In this document: positions 34,201-45,382 of the stretch, piece after piece
Position numbering within the stretch: position 1 is the first letter of the stretch
How the letters are laid out: each line of letters opens with the position of its first letter
Assembly: GCA_963682175.1 (NCBI GenBank)
Contig: OY821772.1
Span: 16,174,743-16,238,742, forward strand
DNA length: 64,000 nucleotides
Origin: Triglochin maritima
Lineage: Eukaryota > Streptophyta > Magnoliopsida > Alismatales > Juncaginaceae
Reading direction: 5' to 3'
Notes under the pieces: generated by a model
What the model saw: only the letters and a program-made list of their open reading frames with translations
What the model was told of the DNA's origin: nothing
Database searches by the model: none
Made by a program: the position numbers and the translations under genes

Positions 34201-35100
34201 GATTTGATTATTATAAAAATTGTAATCAACCATGTTGATACGAGAGATAAATATAAAATAATTGAAGTTATCGTCGATGACTAATTCGCCTTCTTAGAGC
34301 ATGCTAATTCAAGAGAAAATCTGGATCCAAAACCTATAATAAGAATGCTAGAAGCATTCATATTTGAAATGAATAAAAGAAGGCAAACAATGTCGAACTA
34401 GACTCGCTTAATAAACATATTGTTTGGACCTATAGTCCGGATTTCTGAAGAATGTGAATAGAAATCACATTACAATAACATTGTAGTACATGCTAAAGCG
34501 AGTAGTGACACAAGGATTTTTCGCAGTACCCACCATCCATTATGATGTTTCTCATTCTCTCAAAATGTATACTATAACGTTATGTTACTTGACCAGTATG
34601 ACATAAATATAGATAAGCATATGTGATATGTTGTGACTACAAATTTGTATAAGTCACTTGATATTGATATAAGAGTCCTTGAAGGACTAAATTGTCCAAG
34701 GGAAATTATAATGAAGATAATCGATATACGAAAAGATCAACTTATGAACAAAGAGAATATGCATATCATCTCGAAGAATGATATGAATGGAACTCCTGAA
34801 GAGATTAAACACATACTCGTGAAATATTTGAATGATAAATTTTGAAATAAATGACTGGAGAGAAGTCAACTATTTTTCGACCTGCAGTTCGAACATTTTC
34901 TAGATGAGAATTGTTACAATGATTCAAATATATAAAGAGATATTATACAAAGAAAGTTCACTTGGAATTATCAATATTTACTTACTATATTCATGAGATA
35001 AATATTTACTTCAGTGATGATTCCTATATGTCTAATGCACAAAACAAAAAATCACAAATTATTTTGTGTTAATTTGGAGACGTTGTAATTTTCAAGCAAG
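31283..35100 (+). pseudogene. Ale-like Copia polyprotein remnant
   Basis: Decayed pol of the Ale-like element. Near 32230-32480 the frame IQTILRDKYFSNLIM... and VIPTVTYGIILILNDVFYL corresponds to the retroviral-type protease and the following region in Ale/Retrofit elements. Around 33600-33760 are integrase-like pieces. The 34633-34845 frame (VLEGLNCPREIIMKI, GTPEEIKHILVKYL) lies in the RNase H / C-terminal region. Stops and frameshifts occur throughout and no domain is intact. A tandem duplication (32424-33057) further scrambles the order. Confidence 0.6.
32424..33057 (+). repeat. 317-bp tandem duplication inside the Ale-like pol remnant
   Basis: ggaattatcttgatttt begins at 32424 and again at 32741. 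The two copies run in parallel to about 32740 and about 33040 with only scattered changes (for example tgattataatgg versus tgattctaatgg). It arose after the element was inserted or during its last replication. Confidence 0.88.
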
Positions 35101-35534
35101 TTGATGAACTACATATCAGAGGGAGCAGATTTCTAATTGTCCTCCATAAAGTATGATTATCCTCGAAGGATAATGCCTAGAAGGCCTATAGCTGTACTCT
35201 TTTTCCCTTTTCCAAATTTTTGTCCCACAAGGTTTTACTTGGCAAGATTTTTAACGAGACAGCTTGCGCAATTGTGTTAACATATGTCATGCCCTCTTTT
35301 TCCCTTAGTTATTTTCCCACTAGGTTTTTGTAGCAAGGTTTTTAACGAGACATGAACATAACACCATATTATTTAAGAGAGTTTGTAAATGTATATTAAA
35401 CTGAGGGGGAGAATTATACGTTTTGCACTCTTTTTTCCCTCACCAACTTCTTATCCCACAATATTTTACTTGACAATGTTTTTAATGAGGCAAATTGAAA
35501 AGCATATAACAAACAATGATCATCTAAGGGGGAG
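35101..35534 (+). other. Ale-like 3' non-coding region and polypurine tract
   Basis: Contains the repeated phrase tttttcccttt / cccacaaggtttta / ttggcaagatttttaacgag (at about 35205, 35300 and 35435), characteristic of the 3' regions of Ale/Retrofit elements. It ends in ctaagggggag (35524-35534) just before the LTR. Confidence 0.75.
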
Positions 35535-35791
35535 TGTTATGAAACAACAAATATATTATATGGATGAGAGATCTTGTCTCCTGGTGTTACAACTTCTTGT
35601 AACCTCCACATTCAAATGCAATATAATTCTCTCATTGATGTATAATATATGTCTTATTCATTAGCTTGTTATTGCATTGTAACAACTATCACTCTTGTCT
35701 ATACATAGAGACTTATTGTATTGTTTATGAGAGAGAATGAAAAGTCTCCATCCTTCTCCCCCAAGTCTCCATGTCTCTTCATCTTATAACA
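35535..35791 (+). repeat. Ale-like element 3' LTR
   Basis: 257 bp, same length and ends as 15020-15276, followed by the TSD tcttt (35792-35796). Confidence 0.92.
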
Positions 35792-35796
35792 TCTTT

Positions 35797-36504
35797 CATA
35801 TATTGAATTGACCAAACAAATGAAACATTATGAAATTGTGTTTGTGTCATTAATGTTTCATTGTGTCTGTATGATTTGATTATTATCAAAAGCTATCAAT
35901 GAGTATAGTCATATAGGTATTAGTTGGTTATACATAACTTGTGATGGAAAAATTGATATGTCAAAAGATTATCATTGCCCTTTCTTGACTTGAGTGGTGA
36001 TATTGCTGGACCCCTTGATAAAACGAAATTATAATGTGCACAATGTAACTTGTGTATAGTTACATATTTATAATTATCTTGAGAGATCAAGAAATGAATA
36101 TATATTACAACGATGACACAATTCTACTTTGTATAATATTCCCAATATCATGAGGCAAGGGATAGACACAAGTGATATAAAATATCACTAAATGGATTGT
36201 GTTTAGTTCGAGTGAGCAAAACATGTTTGTTATTTAGGTAACTATAATGTGTAGCTAGATACCGCTTATAGTTTATGATATAAAGTATTTTATAACATTA
36301 CCAACATAACTTAAATCCTCCTATAGGTCACATCATAGAACTGGGAAACAAGGAATTTGATTTTACCTTTTATATGATGTATCGAAATACATAAGGTACA
36401 ATATTAAAATCAAATATGTTGTTTTTACGACATGGTTAGAATAATAAATAAATTTATATGAGATGTAAATATATTATGGGGTGTAATGTTTGACATTATA
36501 TATG
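35797..36504 (+). repeat. Copia-B 5' LTR, second part, truncated
   Basis: Continues the LTR after the Ale-like insertion and aligns with 40551-41300. It lacks about 53 bp that are present near 40627-40680. Alignment to the 3' LTR stops after gtttgacattatatatg, about 800 bp before the expected LTR end, and gag begins at once. The deletion removed the rest of the LTR, the primer-binding site and the first part of gag. Confidence 0.82.
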
Positions 36505-37191
36505 TTTTCTCATGATGCAAGGATATGTTGAGAAGTTCAAATTAATTCTTGGCTCTCTAGCCCATCGTATAAGGATTTCATAATGCATTACCATGTGCGT
36601 GAGAGATGGGTGAGTCTTGAGGAGCTTCATAACACTCTCAAAATGGCTGAAGTTGATATGGGCAAAGGTAGGGACAAAAATGACCTAGCCATCCATGGTG
36701 GAAGTAAAAAGTTCACCAAGAATAAAGCAAAACGCAAATTCACAAAAAATACGTCAATCAAGGGCAAGGGAGTAGGAGGTGCTCATGCAAGTACCTTGAG
36801 GGGGAATTCTTTGAAATCTCCAACTCCCAACATGGAGTGCTTATATTGTCGTGAAAAAGGACACATCCGGCCTAATTGCCCCAAGTACAAGGAAGACCTT
36901 GACAATGGAATGATTGAGCGTAAGCGCCCCCAAAAGGCCAAAGGTATATTTGTTATTGAAATAAATTTAGTCAGCTCTGTCCACGATTGGGTACTCAATA
37001 CTGGATCTTGTGCTCTCATAATTTCTAATGTGCAGCAATTAAAGGATAGGAGGGACCTCGCAAGAGGAGAGATGATTCTGAAGGTTGGAAATGCTACAAG
37101 TGTCGCTACGATTGCACAAAGCTCCGTGGATCTTCATTTTTCTATTGGTTTAATTTTTAGTTTAAAGCATGTCTATTATGTACCTTCATAA
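36505..37191 (+). pseudogene. Copia-B gag C-terminus and protease remnant
   Basis: The open frame 36583-37191 encodes the end of Angela-type gag with a CCHC zinc knuckle (CLYCREKGHIRPNC, about 36838-36879). The start of the aspartic protease follows (FVIEINLVSSVHDWVLNTGS). The catalytic motif is NTG instead of the required DTG, so the protease would be inactive. Upstream, gag residues continue back to 36510 with a stop near 36580. Downstream the frame is lost at 37190. Confidence 0.85.
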
Positions 37192-38130
37192 CAAGAATAT
37201 AATATTTGTGTCGTGTTTAGATATGAATGACTTTACAATAAATATTTTAAATTCTTGCATGTCTTTATTGAAGAATGGAATTTTCTATGCAAATATTTTC
37301 ATAAGAAATAGACTCTATTTGCTTGAATTGAATAATAGACAAATCTTAAACATCAATAACAAAAGGCTTAAGACAACTCACGTGAATGATACAATCTTAT
37401 GACACTATCGTCTTGGTCACATCAATGAAAAACACATCAAGAAATTACAGGAAGCTAACCTTCTTGGTCCTATTGATTTTAAATAAAAAAAGACATGTGA
37501 ACCTTGTGTTATGGGCAAAATGACCAAGAGAGTTTTCAAGAAGAAAGGTCGAGAGCAAGTGACTTGCTGGATTTGATACATTCCGATCTATGTGGTCCAA
37601 TGAGTACAAGTGCAAGAGATGGTTATAGGTACCTCATTACGTTCACGGATGACTATAGTTGTTATGGTTATATTTATCTAATGAGAAACAAAAGTGAATA
37701 CTTTAAAAAGTTCAAGGAATTCAAGAATGAAGTAGAGAACCAACTCAATAAGAAGATCAAATCTCTATGAATCGAACATGGGGGTGAGTACTTAAGTGAT
37801 GAATTCGACTCATTCCTAAAGGAGTGCGGTATTAAACCACAACTCACTCCACCAGGAACACCTCAGTGGAATGGTGTGTCCGAGAGGAGAAATTGGACAT
37901 TACTCGACATGGTTCGATCGATGATGAGTCAACCTGAATTCCCACTTTATTTTAGAGTTATGCACTACAAGTTGCGGCTTATACACTGAATAATGTTCCA
38001 TCCAAATCCGTAGAGAAAATGTCATATGAGCTTTAGAGTGGTAAAATACCCAAGCTCAAATTTCTCAAGATTTGGGGTTGTGAGACCTACGTCAAAAATT
38101 TGATGATGACCAAACTTCAACCAAAAGAGG
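37192..38130 (+). pseudogene. Copia-B integrase remnant
   Basis: HYRLGHINEKHIKKLQEANL at about 37401 and CEPCVMGKMTK at about 37498 give the zinc-binding HHCC. The 37504-37770 frame carries DLIHSDLCGPMS and ITFTDDYSCYGYIYLM with the first two catalytic Asp residues. The Glu-bearing part (TPPGTPQWNGVSERRN, about 37847-37893) follows after a stop at 37768. The catalytic triad is all present but spread over frames. Stops near 37398, 37484, 38034 and 38128 inactivate it. Confidence 0.85.
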
Positions 38131-40230
38131 AGTAATAGTTGTTTATAGGTTATCCTCATGAGACAAGAGGATACTACTTTTGGCATAAAAAGTCCAATCG
38201 AGTGATTGTCGGGAGTGATGTCGTATTCTTAGAGAATAAATTTCTCGAAAGAATGAGAAATAGTGGGAGTAGAATTCTGCTTGAGGAAACTCAAAATACT
38301 CTACAAGATCATGATGTGAATGATGGCATTCGAGATCATGAAGGCCTATCCGAGGTTCCTTTGGTTAGTGGGAGTATGAGAGAGCAACCCTCGCAAGCAA
38401 TTGTGAGTAAAACTAAATCATCCCCACCTAGTGCTCATTCAAGTATTGAACATGAACCAATTCCTCAAGAAATTGTGGAAGAAGTTCAAGAGGTACACGA
38501 GAAACCAATAGAGCTTAGACGGTCGACGATGGAGCTTCAAGAAGTCAGATATGTATTGGGACTTCACAAAATCATGGTACTCGCTACCGATGATCCCTTG
38601 ATCTTTCAAGAAGCAATGGAGAGGAAAGACTCCAAACTTTGGCTTAGTGCCATGGAATCCGAAATACAATCCATGTATGACAATCAAGTATGGGACTTGG
38701 TTGACCTTCCTCTAGGAAAGAAAGTCGTTCAGAATAAATGGTTTTTTTAAAGGAAGACGGACATGGATAGGAACTTGACAACCTACAAAGTGAGGCTTGT
38801 AGCGAAGGGTTTCACTCAGATTCAAGGAATTGATTATGATGAAAGTTTTTCACCAGTTGCCATGTTCAAGTCTATTCGGATTATGTTCACTATTGCCACA
38901 TTTTCACGATTATGAAATATGGAAAAATGGATGTCAAAACAACGTTCCTTAATGGGAACTTGGAGGAGGATGTGTACATGGTACAACCTCAAGTTTTGAA
39001 GATCCAAAGAATAGTGAGAAAGTATGCAAGCTTAAACGATCCATTTATTGATTGAAGCAAGAATCGAGGAGTTGGAACAAACACTTTGACGAAGAAGTCA
39101 AAAAGATTGGCTTCATCCAAAGTAAGGAAGAACCTTGTATATACCAGAAGGTCAGTGGGAACTATGTAGTGTTTCTGATCTTATATGTCGATGACATATT
39201 CCTCATGGTAAATCATATCCTTTTTTCAGAGCAAACGAGAAGTTCATTAAAATCTTCATTTTCGATGAAAGACATGGGTGAGGCTCAATACATCTTGGGA
39301 ATCAAGATATATAGAGATAGACCCCGTAGACTCATTGATCTAAGTCAACGTACATACATTGACAAGGTCTTAGAGAGGTTCAGTATGAACAATTCCAAAA
39401 AGGGCAATGCGCCAATGAGTATGGGTGTGCAACTCAGGAAGTCTCAACGTGCGGTATCACATAAGGACTTGGAGTACATGAAAGATATTCCTTATGCTTC
39501 AGCAATAGGATTGATCATGTACGTGATGACTTGCACAAGACCCGATGTCTCCTATGCTTTAAGCGTGACAATTCGTCACCAATCCAACGCAGGTTCTGAT
39601 CATTGTACTGCGGTCAAGAATATTCTGAGGTACCATAACCGGACCAAAGATAAGTTTCTTGTTTATGGTGGACAAAGGAAACTAGTAGCCGAGGGCTACT
39701 CGAATGTGAGTTTCATGAGTAATCCAGACAATAGGAGGTCACAATCAGGTAATGTCGTTACTCTGAATGGTGGAGCCGTAGTTGGCATAGTTGGTAGCTG
39801 ACCACTACGCCGACTCTACCACTACTTCAAAGGTGATGGCTATTGCTGAAGAGTGCAAGGAAGGAGTGTGGATCAAGAAGTTCCTTGAAGAGCCTGGAGT
39901 AGTCCCTTCGAGCGAAGGACCGATAGAGCTATTTTGCGATAATAGTGCGTCTCTCTCGCAAATCAAGGATCCCAAATCACATCACAAGGTGAAGTACATG
40001 GATCGCAAGTACTTTTTCACCATGATTTCCTCGACGAAGACAAAAAATTATTATGGGTGGACACAAATAGCAACACAGTTGATCCATTCACTAAACCCTT
40101 ATCCCAAGCCAAAGCCAAAATGCATTTCGAGTCCATGGGTTTGATGAACCATGTAGAGTGGCTTGATGAGTCATATGAAAGGGTTACCCTAGTTATTATA
40201 GTTTTATACATTGAGAATGTATGTGAAAGA
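38131..40230 (+). pseudogene. Copia-B reverse transcriptase / RNase H remnant
   Basis: The 38139-38750 frame gives the linker and the RT start (FQEAMERKDSKLWLSAMESE, VWDLVDLP). 38755-39050 continues in changing frames (LVAKGFTQIQGIDYDESFSP). The 39052-39801 frame has the catalytic YVDDIFLM (about 39184) and SMKDMGEAQYILG, and 39791-40144 the RNase H end with ELFCDNSASL. The carboxy end is readable as DPFTKPLSQAKAKMHFESMG in the 40057-40239 frame. Frameshifts near 38745, 38905, 39050, 39795 and 40050 show it is dead. Confidence 0.87.
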
Positions 40231-40243
40231 AAACTTTGATAAC

Positions 40244-40254
40244 AAGTGGGAGAT
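40244..40254 (+). other. Copia-B polypurine tract
   Basis: aagtgggagat directly before the 3' LTR start TGAAAGG, the usual Angela/BARE arrangement. Confidence 0.85.
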
Positions 40255-42098
40255 TGAAAGGAATGTGTTCTAAAAGTTTTACTTTTCAATGTCTTTTATT
40301 ATAAGTTGAAGATATTGAACATTTTGTTCCTTGATAAATGTATTTGTCTTTTGAAAGTGTTAAGAAAGAGGCTCTTGGTCCTTAACCGTAGAGATCTAAA
40401 AGATAATATTTTACATAAATCAAAAGTAATTTACAATCATGCTAATTAACATTGGACATTAATTACCGAGTTAAGATTGTCGTGTTGATTAAGAGAGATA
40501 TTGTAGCTCTACAAATATTTAACATGATTATATGAAATAGAAAATGTTTCTTTCATATATTGAATTGACCTAACAAATGAAACATTATGGAATTGTGTTT
40601 CTGTCATTAATGTTTCATTGTGTTTTTAAATCCTAAGATATGAGACTTATATCTTTTCACATAAGGAGTGTATGATTTGATTATTATCAAAAGCTATCAA
40701 TGAGTATAGTGATAAACGTATTAGTTGGTTATACATAACTTGTGATGGAAAAGTTGATATGACAAAAGATTATCATTTCCCCTTTTGACATATGTGTTGA
40801 TATTGTTGGGCCCCTTGATAAAGTGAAATTATAATGTGCAATGTAACTTGTGTAATTACATATTTATAATTTGCTTGAGAGATCAAGAAATGAATATATA
40901 TTACAAAGATGACAGAATTCTACTTTGTATAATATTATCAATATCATGAGGCATTGGATAGACACAAGTGATATAACATATCACTAAATGGATTGTGTTT
41001 AGTTTGAGTGACCAAAATATCTTTGTTATTTGGGTAACGATAATGTGTAGCTAGATACCACTTATAGTTTATGATATAAAGTGTTTTATATCATTGTCAA
41101 CATAACTTAGATCTTCCAATAAGTCACACTATAGAACTGGGGAACAAGGAATTTGATTTTACATTTTATATGATGTATTGAAATACATGTGGAAAAATAT
41201 TAAAATCAAATGTCGTTTTTATGACATGGTTAGAATAATAAATAAATTTATATGAGATGTAAATATATTATGGGATGTAATGTTTGACATTTTATATGAT
41301 AATATGTTGCATATTATGGGTTGGTAACATTATAAAATATATAAATTTGCTAAAACTCCGAAGATCAAATTTTGTTGGATATTGATCCAAAATTTGGCAA
41401 GAGGCAAAAAATAGTGCAAAACGGTTGAACGTTTTTTTGCAAAATGGTCGACCGGTGAACAATCATTTCTGATTATTTTTGAAAACATTTTTGCACATTT
41501 TTGCCTGAATTAATAAGAGAATTTCTTTGATCATGGGTTGGATTTGTTCCAATTTGGTTAGAGGAGGTTAATGGATGATTAGGTGTCAAAATATGATTGG
41601 ATTAGAGGAGCTATTAACAAGGAATCATGTGGAAGTGGGTTGCACATGAATAAGTTTTTGAGGAAATCCTATAAATAGAACCTTCCTATCCTCTCCATAT
41701 TTCTCCACCAAATCCATCCGAAAATTCCCTTGTTAGTTGAGTGTTTGAGAGATTAAATTCTCAGGAGCATCAAAGGGGTAATTAGCTAGATTTTAGCCTT
41801 CCATTAGAGATTGATTGGCTAGTTCCTTTCTCCCTATATCTTGTTTAGAGTTTGGTGAACACTTGGAGGAATTCCAAGGCAATTCAAGTGCAACGCGACT
41901 CTGGATCTGCAAAAACGTTTTAGAGAACCTTTGGGGTATCAGTTTCTTCTCTACAATTTAATATTTACGTAGGATACATATATTAAAATGTATAGTCTAT
42001 GTTTTGTACATGAAAATTATTGAAAATATGAAAATCGATCCTAAATGCTTGTTAATTTTTTTAAAAATGTACACAAGTATGGGACACAAAATCCTACA
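40255..42098 (+). repeat. Copia-B 3' LTR (complete)
   Basis: 1844 bp from TGAAAGGAATG to ATCCTACA, then the TSD cttaa. A TATA box (tataaatag) lies at 41670-41678 within the part missing from the 5' LTR. One GGTCGACC palindrome (tggtcgaccggtg) lies at about 41445. Confidence 0.85.
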
Positions 42099-42103
42099 CT
42101 TAA

Positions 42104-43413
42104 GTATTGGATCTTCCTACAAAACCCTTACACACTCCCAAATAAAGAAGAACTCGCCACTTTAACTAGAGCTAAAATGAAAGAATATGAGATGAATTCT
42201 AGTATCATGAACATTTTATATTGTGGCTTGAATGAGGGTGAATATAATAGAATTAGGTGTTGTAAAAGTGCATATGAAATATGACACAGACTTCAAATGC
42301 ATAATGAGGGTGATAGCAAAACAAAAGAAACAAGAATTAGTCTCCTCATGCATAAATATGAAATTTTCACTATGCAAATCGGTGCGAACATAAGCGATAT
42401 GAACACTCGCTTCACTGATATCACTAACTCTCTTTGTGTTCTTGAAATAAAAATTAGTGGAGGAGAAATGGCAAGAAAGTTCCTTCGATCACTCAACAAC
42501 GACTGGGAAGACAAGGTCGTTGCAATTGAGGAAGCACATGACATCTCCCAACTAAAGATAGAGGAGTTGATTGGAAAACCCACGGCCTATGAGCTCCAAA
42601 TATATCATCAAAAGGAGAAAGAAGCCTCCAAGATGAAATCAACTTTGGCATTACATGCAAATTTTGACGAACCAAGGATGAGAGTAGATGATGAAGACAT
42701 TGAGGTCCTTGCTAAAAACTTCTTCAAATACCTCAAGAAAGATAAGGGAGAAATGAGAGAAAGAAGAGGAACAAGAAGTGAGAAAAAGGAGATAGAAAAG
42801 GAGAAGGAGAAGAGTGAAAATGAGAGAAGAGAAAAGGAGAAGAGAAGGGAGAGAAGGAGAGAAAAAATAAAAGAGCAAGAGAAGAGAAAGGAAGGAGGAA
42901 GCTCACAAAGTAACATGGGATGATTCTTCATCATCATCATCCCTACAACATAGAAGGGAAGTTGCCCACACATGCTTCATGGCTACGCAAGATGAAGAAA
43001 GTGAGGTAGCTTCTAACTCTTGTTCTAGTAGTTCAAATTCTTGTTCTACTAAATCATATTCTAGTGATAGCTCATGTTCTAAACAAGAAACATATATTTT
43101 GATGAGCTTCAAAATGCCTTTCTTGATTTAGTTAAATAGTATGAGATCATTTGTGATAAGAATAAGAATGCTAGAAAGACCATCAATGATCTCCAATGCC
43201 AAATTGAAACTATCATGAATGAGAAGAATGATGCAATTGCTAGACATGAAAAACATGCATTACAACTTTGTAGTCTAAAAGCAACACCTATTGATGTTGA
43301 ACAACTAGATCTTATAACTTGTAATGCACAATTAAGAAAAGATCTTGAAATGTTCACTAATGGAACAAAAATTCTTGACATGCTTCTAGGTAGTCAAAGA
43401 CAATCATTAGATA
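42104..43413 (+). pseudogene. Copia-C gag, main part
   Basis: Continues gag from 14721 in the same frame: WIFLQNPYTLPNKEEL, then IMNILYCGLNEGEYNRI and KSAYEI with a Trp-to-stop change at 42281-42283. The 42297-42923 frame carries the UBN2-like core (TRISLLMHKYEIF, ARKFLRSLNNDWEDKV, LKIEELIG), then a Lys/Glu/Arg-rich run at 42740-42900 where the zinc knuckle should be. The 43120-43410 part resembles the C-terminal coiled coil of SIRE gag. Frame changes occur near 42905 and 43120. It ends abruptly at a family-T LTR fragment. Confidence 0.82.
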
Positions 43414-43782
43414 AACGTGGTTTAGATCCGTTTGGTTTTCTTTGTGGGCTTTGCTTGAAGTGTGTGTTGGTCTTGGATGCATCTGGTTGGTTTGTTGGAG
43501 CTCCGACCCGAATCCAATTGCTAAAATACTCCCCATGATGGTGTGAAGTATTCTGTTTTGCTCTTAGGTCCCTCTGTCTTGCGTTCAGGTCCTTCTCCCT
43601 TGCATCTTGGTCCCCAGATCTCACAATCCAGTTCTTTTTCCCAGCTTTTGGGTCCTTTTATGCTTCATCTCTTCAAACCTAATTATTCCTGAAAACTAAA
43701 CATAAAACTCGTAACATAGCATTGTTTAGGTGAAAGATAATGGATATAAGATACAAATATGAGAATGAAATGATGTCAATCA
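43414..43782 (-). repeat. Family-T LTR fragment, reverse orientation
   Basis: Matches the end of LTR1 from about 17815 (gtgggctttgcttgaagtgt, ccccatgatggtgtg) to the intact terminus gatgtcaatca at 43782. The other three quarters of the LTR are missing, and the break abuts Copia-C gag. No TSD. Confidence 0.88.
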
Positions 43783-44605
43783 GTTGCCATTTGCTACAGG
43801 ACGACCACTCCCAACGTCGTGATGGCACCATGTAGGTCACTTGCCGTGAGTTGGGATGTCAATCCGGAAGACTACTTTGTGCCAAGAGGTGGGTCACTGT
43901 CGAGTGACCCGCATGTGGATTTGGACCAGCAAGTTTGGTGGCTCGATTCCTATGTAGAGGGATCTTGTCGGGCGAGGCCCGGGAGATGCGGCTACATAGA
44001 GTCATCATCTGTCACCTTGGCTGGTGGTTGAGTTCCTATGTAGAGGGATCACTTCGGGTGTAACCCGAGCGGTGCGTCTATGTAGAGTCGTCACCCGGCG
44101 TAACTATTTAGTGTTGTCGCCCGACGCAGCTATGTAGAGTTGGGGTCTTTTGTTGCATGTGTGGTAGATAGGTCCATGCATGAGTCTGTACTCTATTTTC
44201 TGGACTCGGGGCATACAGGGTTTTCTTTATTGAAAACTCACGCATATTTGTTGATGTTTTTTGTCTCAGGTACTTAGGTTCCTTCAGTGATGGACTGGAC
44301 GAGTTTTGAAGGATTCAGTACACGAGGGACACGTCGACCAGAGTCTTCAAGTTATCTTTTGCTTCTGCATTTAGTTGATGTATTTCCCTTTTTTAAATTA
44401 ATGTATTGTATTTGAATTATTTCCATATATGACTAATCTTTCAATTCAGCTATGTTTTTTTAGTCTATCCATGAATTTTCATGTTCTGTGTTGTTGAGAA
44501 ATGTTGTCTCTTAATGTAACTCATTCGGTCGTCGCGGATGACTCTGATCGCGACACTTCTTTTGGATTCCCCAGTGTGCGTACCCGTGAGATCGGGGGCG
44601 TTACA
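43783..44605 (-). repeat. Family-G-like Gypsy LTR fragment, reverse orientation
   Basis: Read on the minus strand it starts TGTAACGCCCCCGATCTC, the start typical of Tekay/Del-type and related Gypsy LTRs and similar to the TGTAAC start of the solo LTRs at 50111 and 57060. Its interior has repeated tatgtagag(g/t) phrases at about 43953, 44038, 44078 and 44130. The 3' end is missing where it meets the family-T fragment at 43782. Confidence 0.6.
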
Positions 44606-45377
44606 ATCCCTTTTTCGGGTGACCATTCACTTAAGTGAAAGTCCAAATTTGTATCACCGATGCTTCATTCAGTTCGAACACTTTCTTACCCTTAAGGAAA
44701 CGATCGACCGTTTATCCCGATTCGGTCGACCGTTGAGGGGCAGAATTACTGACCCTTAATTTCTATTTGTGTGTTCTTCACACCAATCAATCAATTCTTC
44801 CCCAATGGTTAGAAAACTTTAGGGGCTTATAAATAGAGCTCCAAACACATTGTGTAGACAACTCTCACACTTCCAATTGTCTCATACATTAGGGATAAAT
44901 CCCCAACTCCTAAAACACCCAATCCTACACTCAAGAGCCTAAATTCCACATCTTTGATCATTTCTATATCATACTCAAAGTGTGCTCAACCTAGAGAGTG
45001 TTGTTCCACTCAAGTTCTTTGTTGTTCAAAGGAGTAAAGGCTCTAGTGAAAGCCCAAAGCATCCTTCTCGGATTGCGAGAAGAGGAATCCAAGCCTAAGA
45101 GGGTGTTTGCAAGGCTTGAAGTGTAAAGGCATTCTCCCCCGACCTGGAATGGGGAGTGGATAGTGAAGTCATGAGCGGAGCTCATGGAATCGAGCAGAGC
45201 TTGCAAGAGAGGAAGTAGGCGGAAGGCCGAACCTCTATAAAAATCACATTGCGTCTTGTGGTTTGCATTGTTTCTTCCCTACTTGTTTGAAATTCATTTC
45301 CGCTGCATATATTGTTAATTAAGTAGGGATTAAGCGTACTTTGATTAGATATTAAGTAGGCTATCAATCCTTACAAT
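44606..45377 (+). repeat. Copia-C 3' LTR, 3' part only
   Basis: Aligns with 13850-14552 (cttaagtgaaag, a CGGTCGACCG palindrome at 44723, a TATA box near 44828 and the end ccttaca). The first half of the LTR is lost. Followed by atgta, the right TSD copy. Confidence 0.85.
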
Positions 45378-45382
45378 GTATA

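Larger units (their letters stand above)
15020..35791 (+). mobile_element. Ale-like (Retrofit-type) Copia inserted in Copia-B's 5' LTR
   Basis: Two LTRs of exactly 257 bp (15020-15276 and 35535-35791), both starting TGTTATGAAACAAC and ending ATAACA, flanked by the TSD tcttt (15015-15019 and 35792-35796). The primer-binding site atcagca follows the 5' LTR and a purine tract (aaggggga) precedes the 3' LTR. The interior is strongly decayed pol. It also holds a VPS26 fragment, a piece of a second related LTR and the family-T tandem at 16624-31277. Confidence 0.9.
14727..42098 (+). mobile_element. Copia-B: Angela/BARE-like Copia inserted in Copia-C gag
   Basis: Flanked by identical 5-bp TSDs cttaa (14722-14726 and 42099-42103). 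It starts TGAAAGAAATG, and its 3' LTR (40255-42098, 1844 bp) starts TGAAAGGAATG and ends ATCCTACA. The long LTR and the gag/integrase text are characteristic of the Angela/BARE lineage. The 5' LTR is broken twice: by the Ale-like element at 15020-35791, and by a deletion that fuses LTR sequence at about 36504 straight into gag and removes the primer-binding site. Coding regions carry many lesions. Confidence 0.85.
13211..45377 (+). mobile_element. Copia-C: SIRE-like Copia, mostly deleted, host of Copia-B
   Basis: It has a 5' LTR at 13211-14552, a Copia primer-binding site, the gag start at 14605, and gag continuing at 42104 after the Copia-B insertion. Most of pol is replaced by a family-T LTR fragment and a family-G-like LTR fragment (43414-44605). 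A partial 3' LTR follows at 44606-45377. The flanks atgca (13206-13210) and atgta (45378-45382) are a TSD with one mismatch, which fixes both outer edges within the Copia-D LTR. Confidence 0.8.

Noticed and set aside
42608..42973. 121- and 75-residue minus-strand frames, membrane-like
   Set aside because: Antisense of the GA-rich gag segment; the hydrophobicity comes from T-rich codons.
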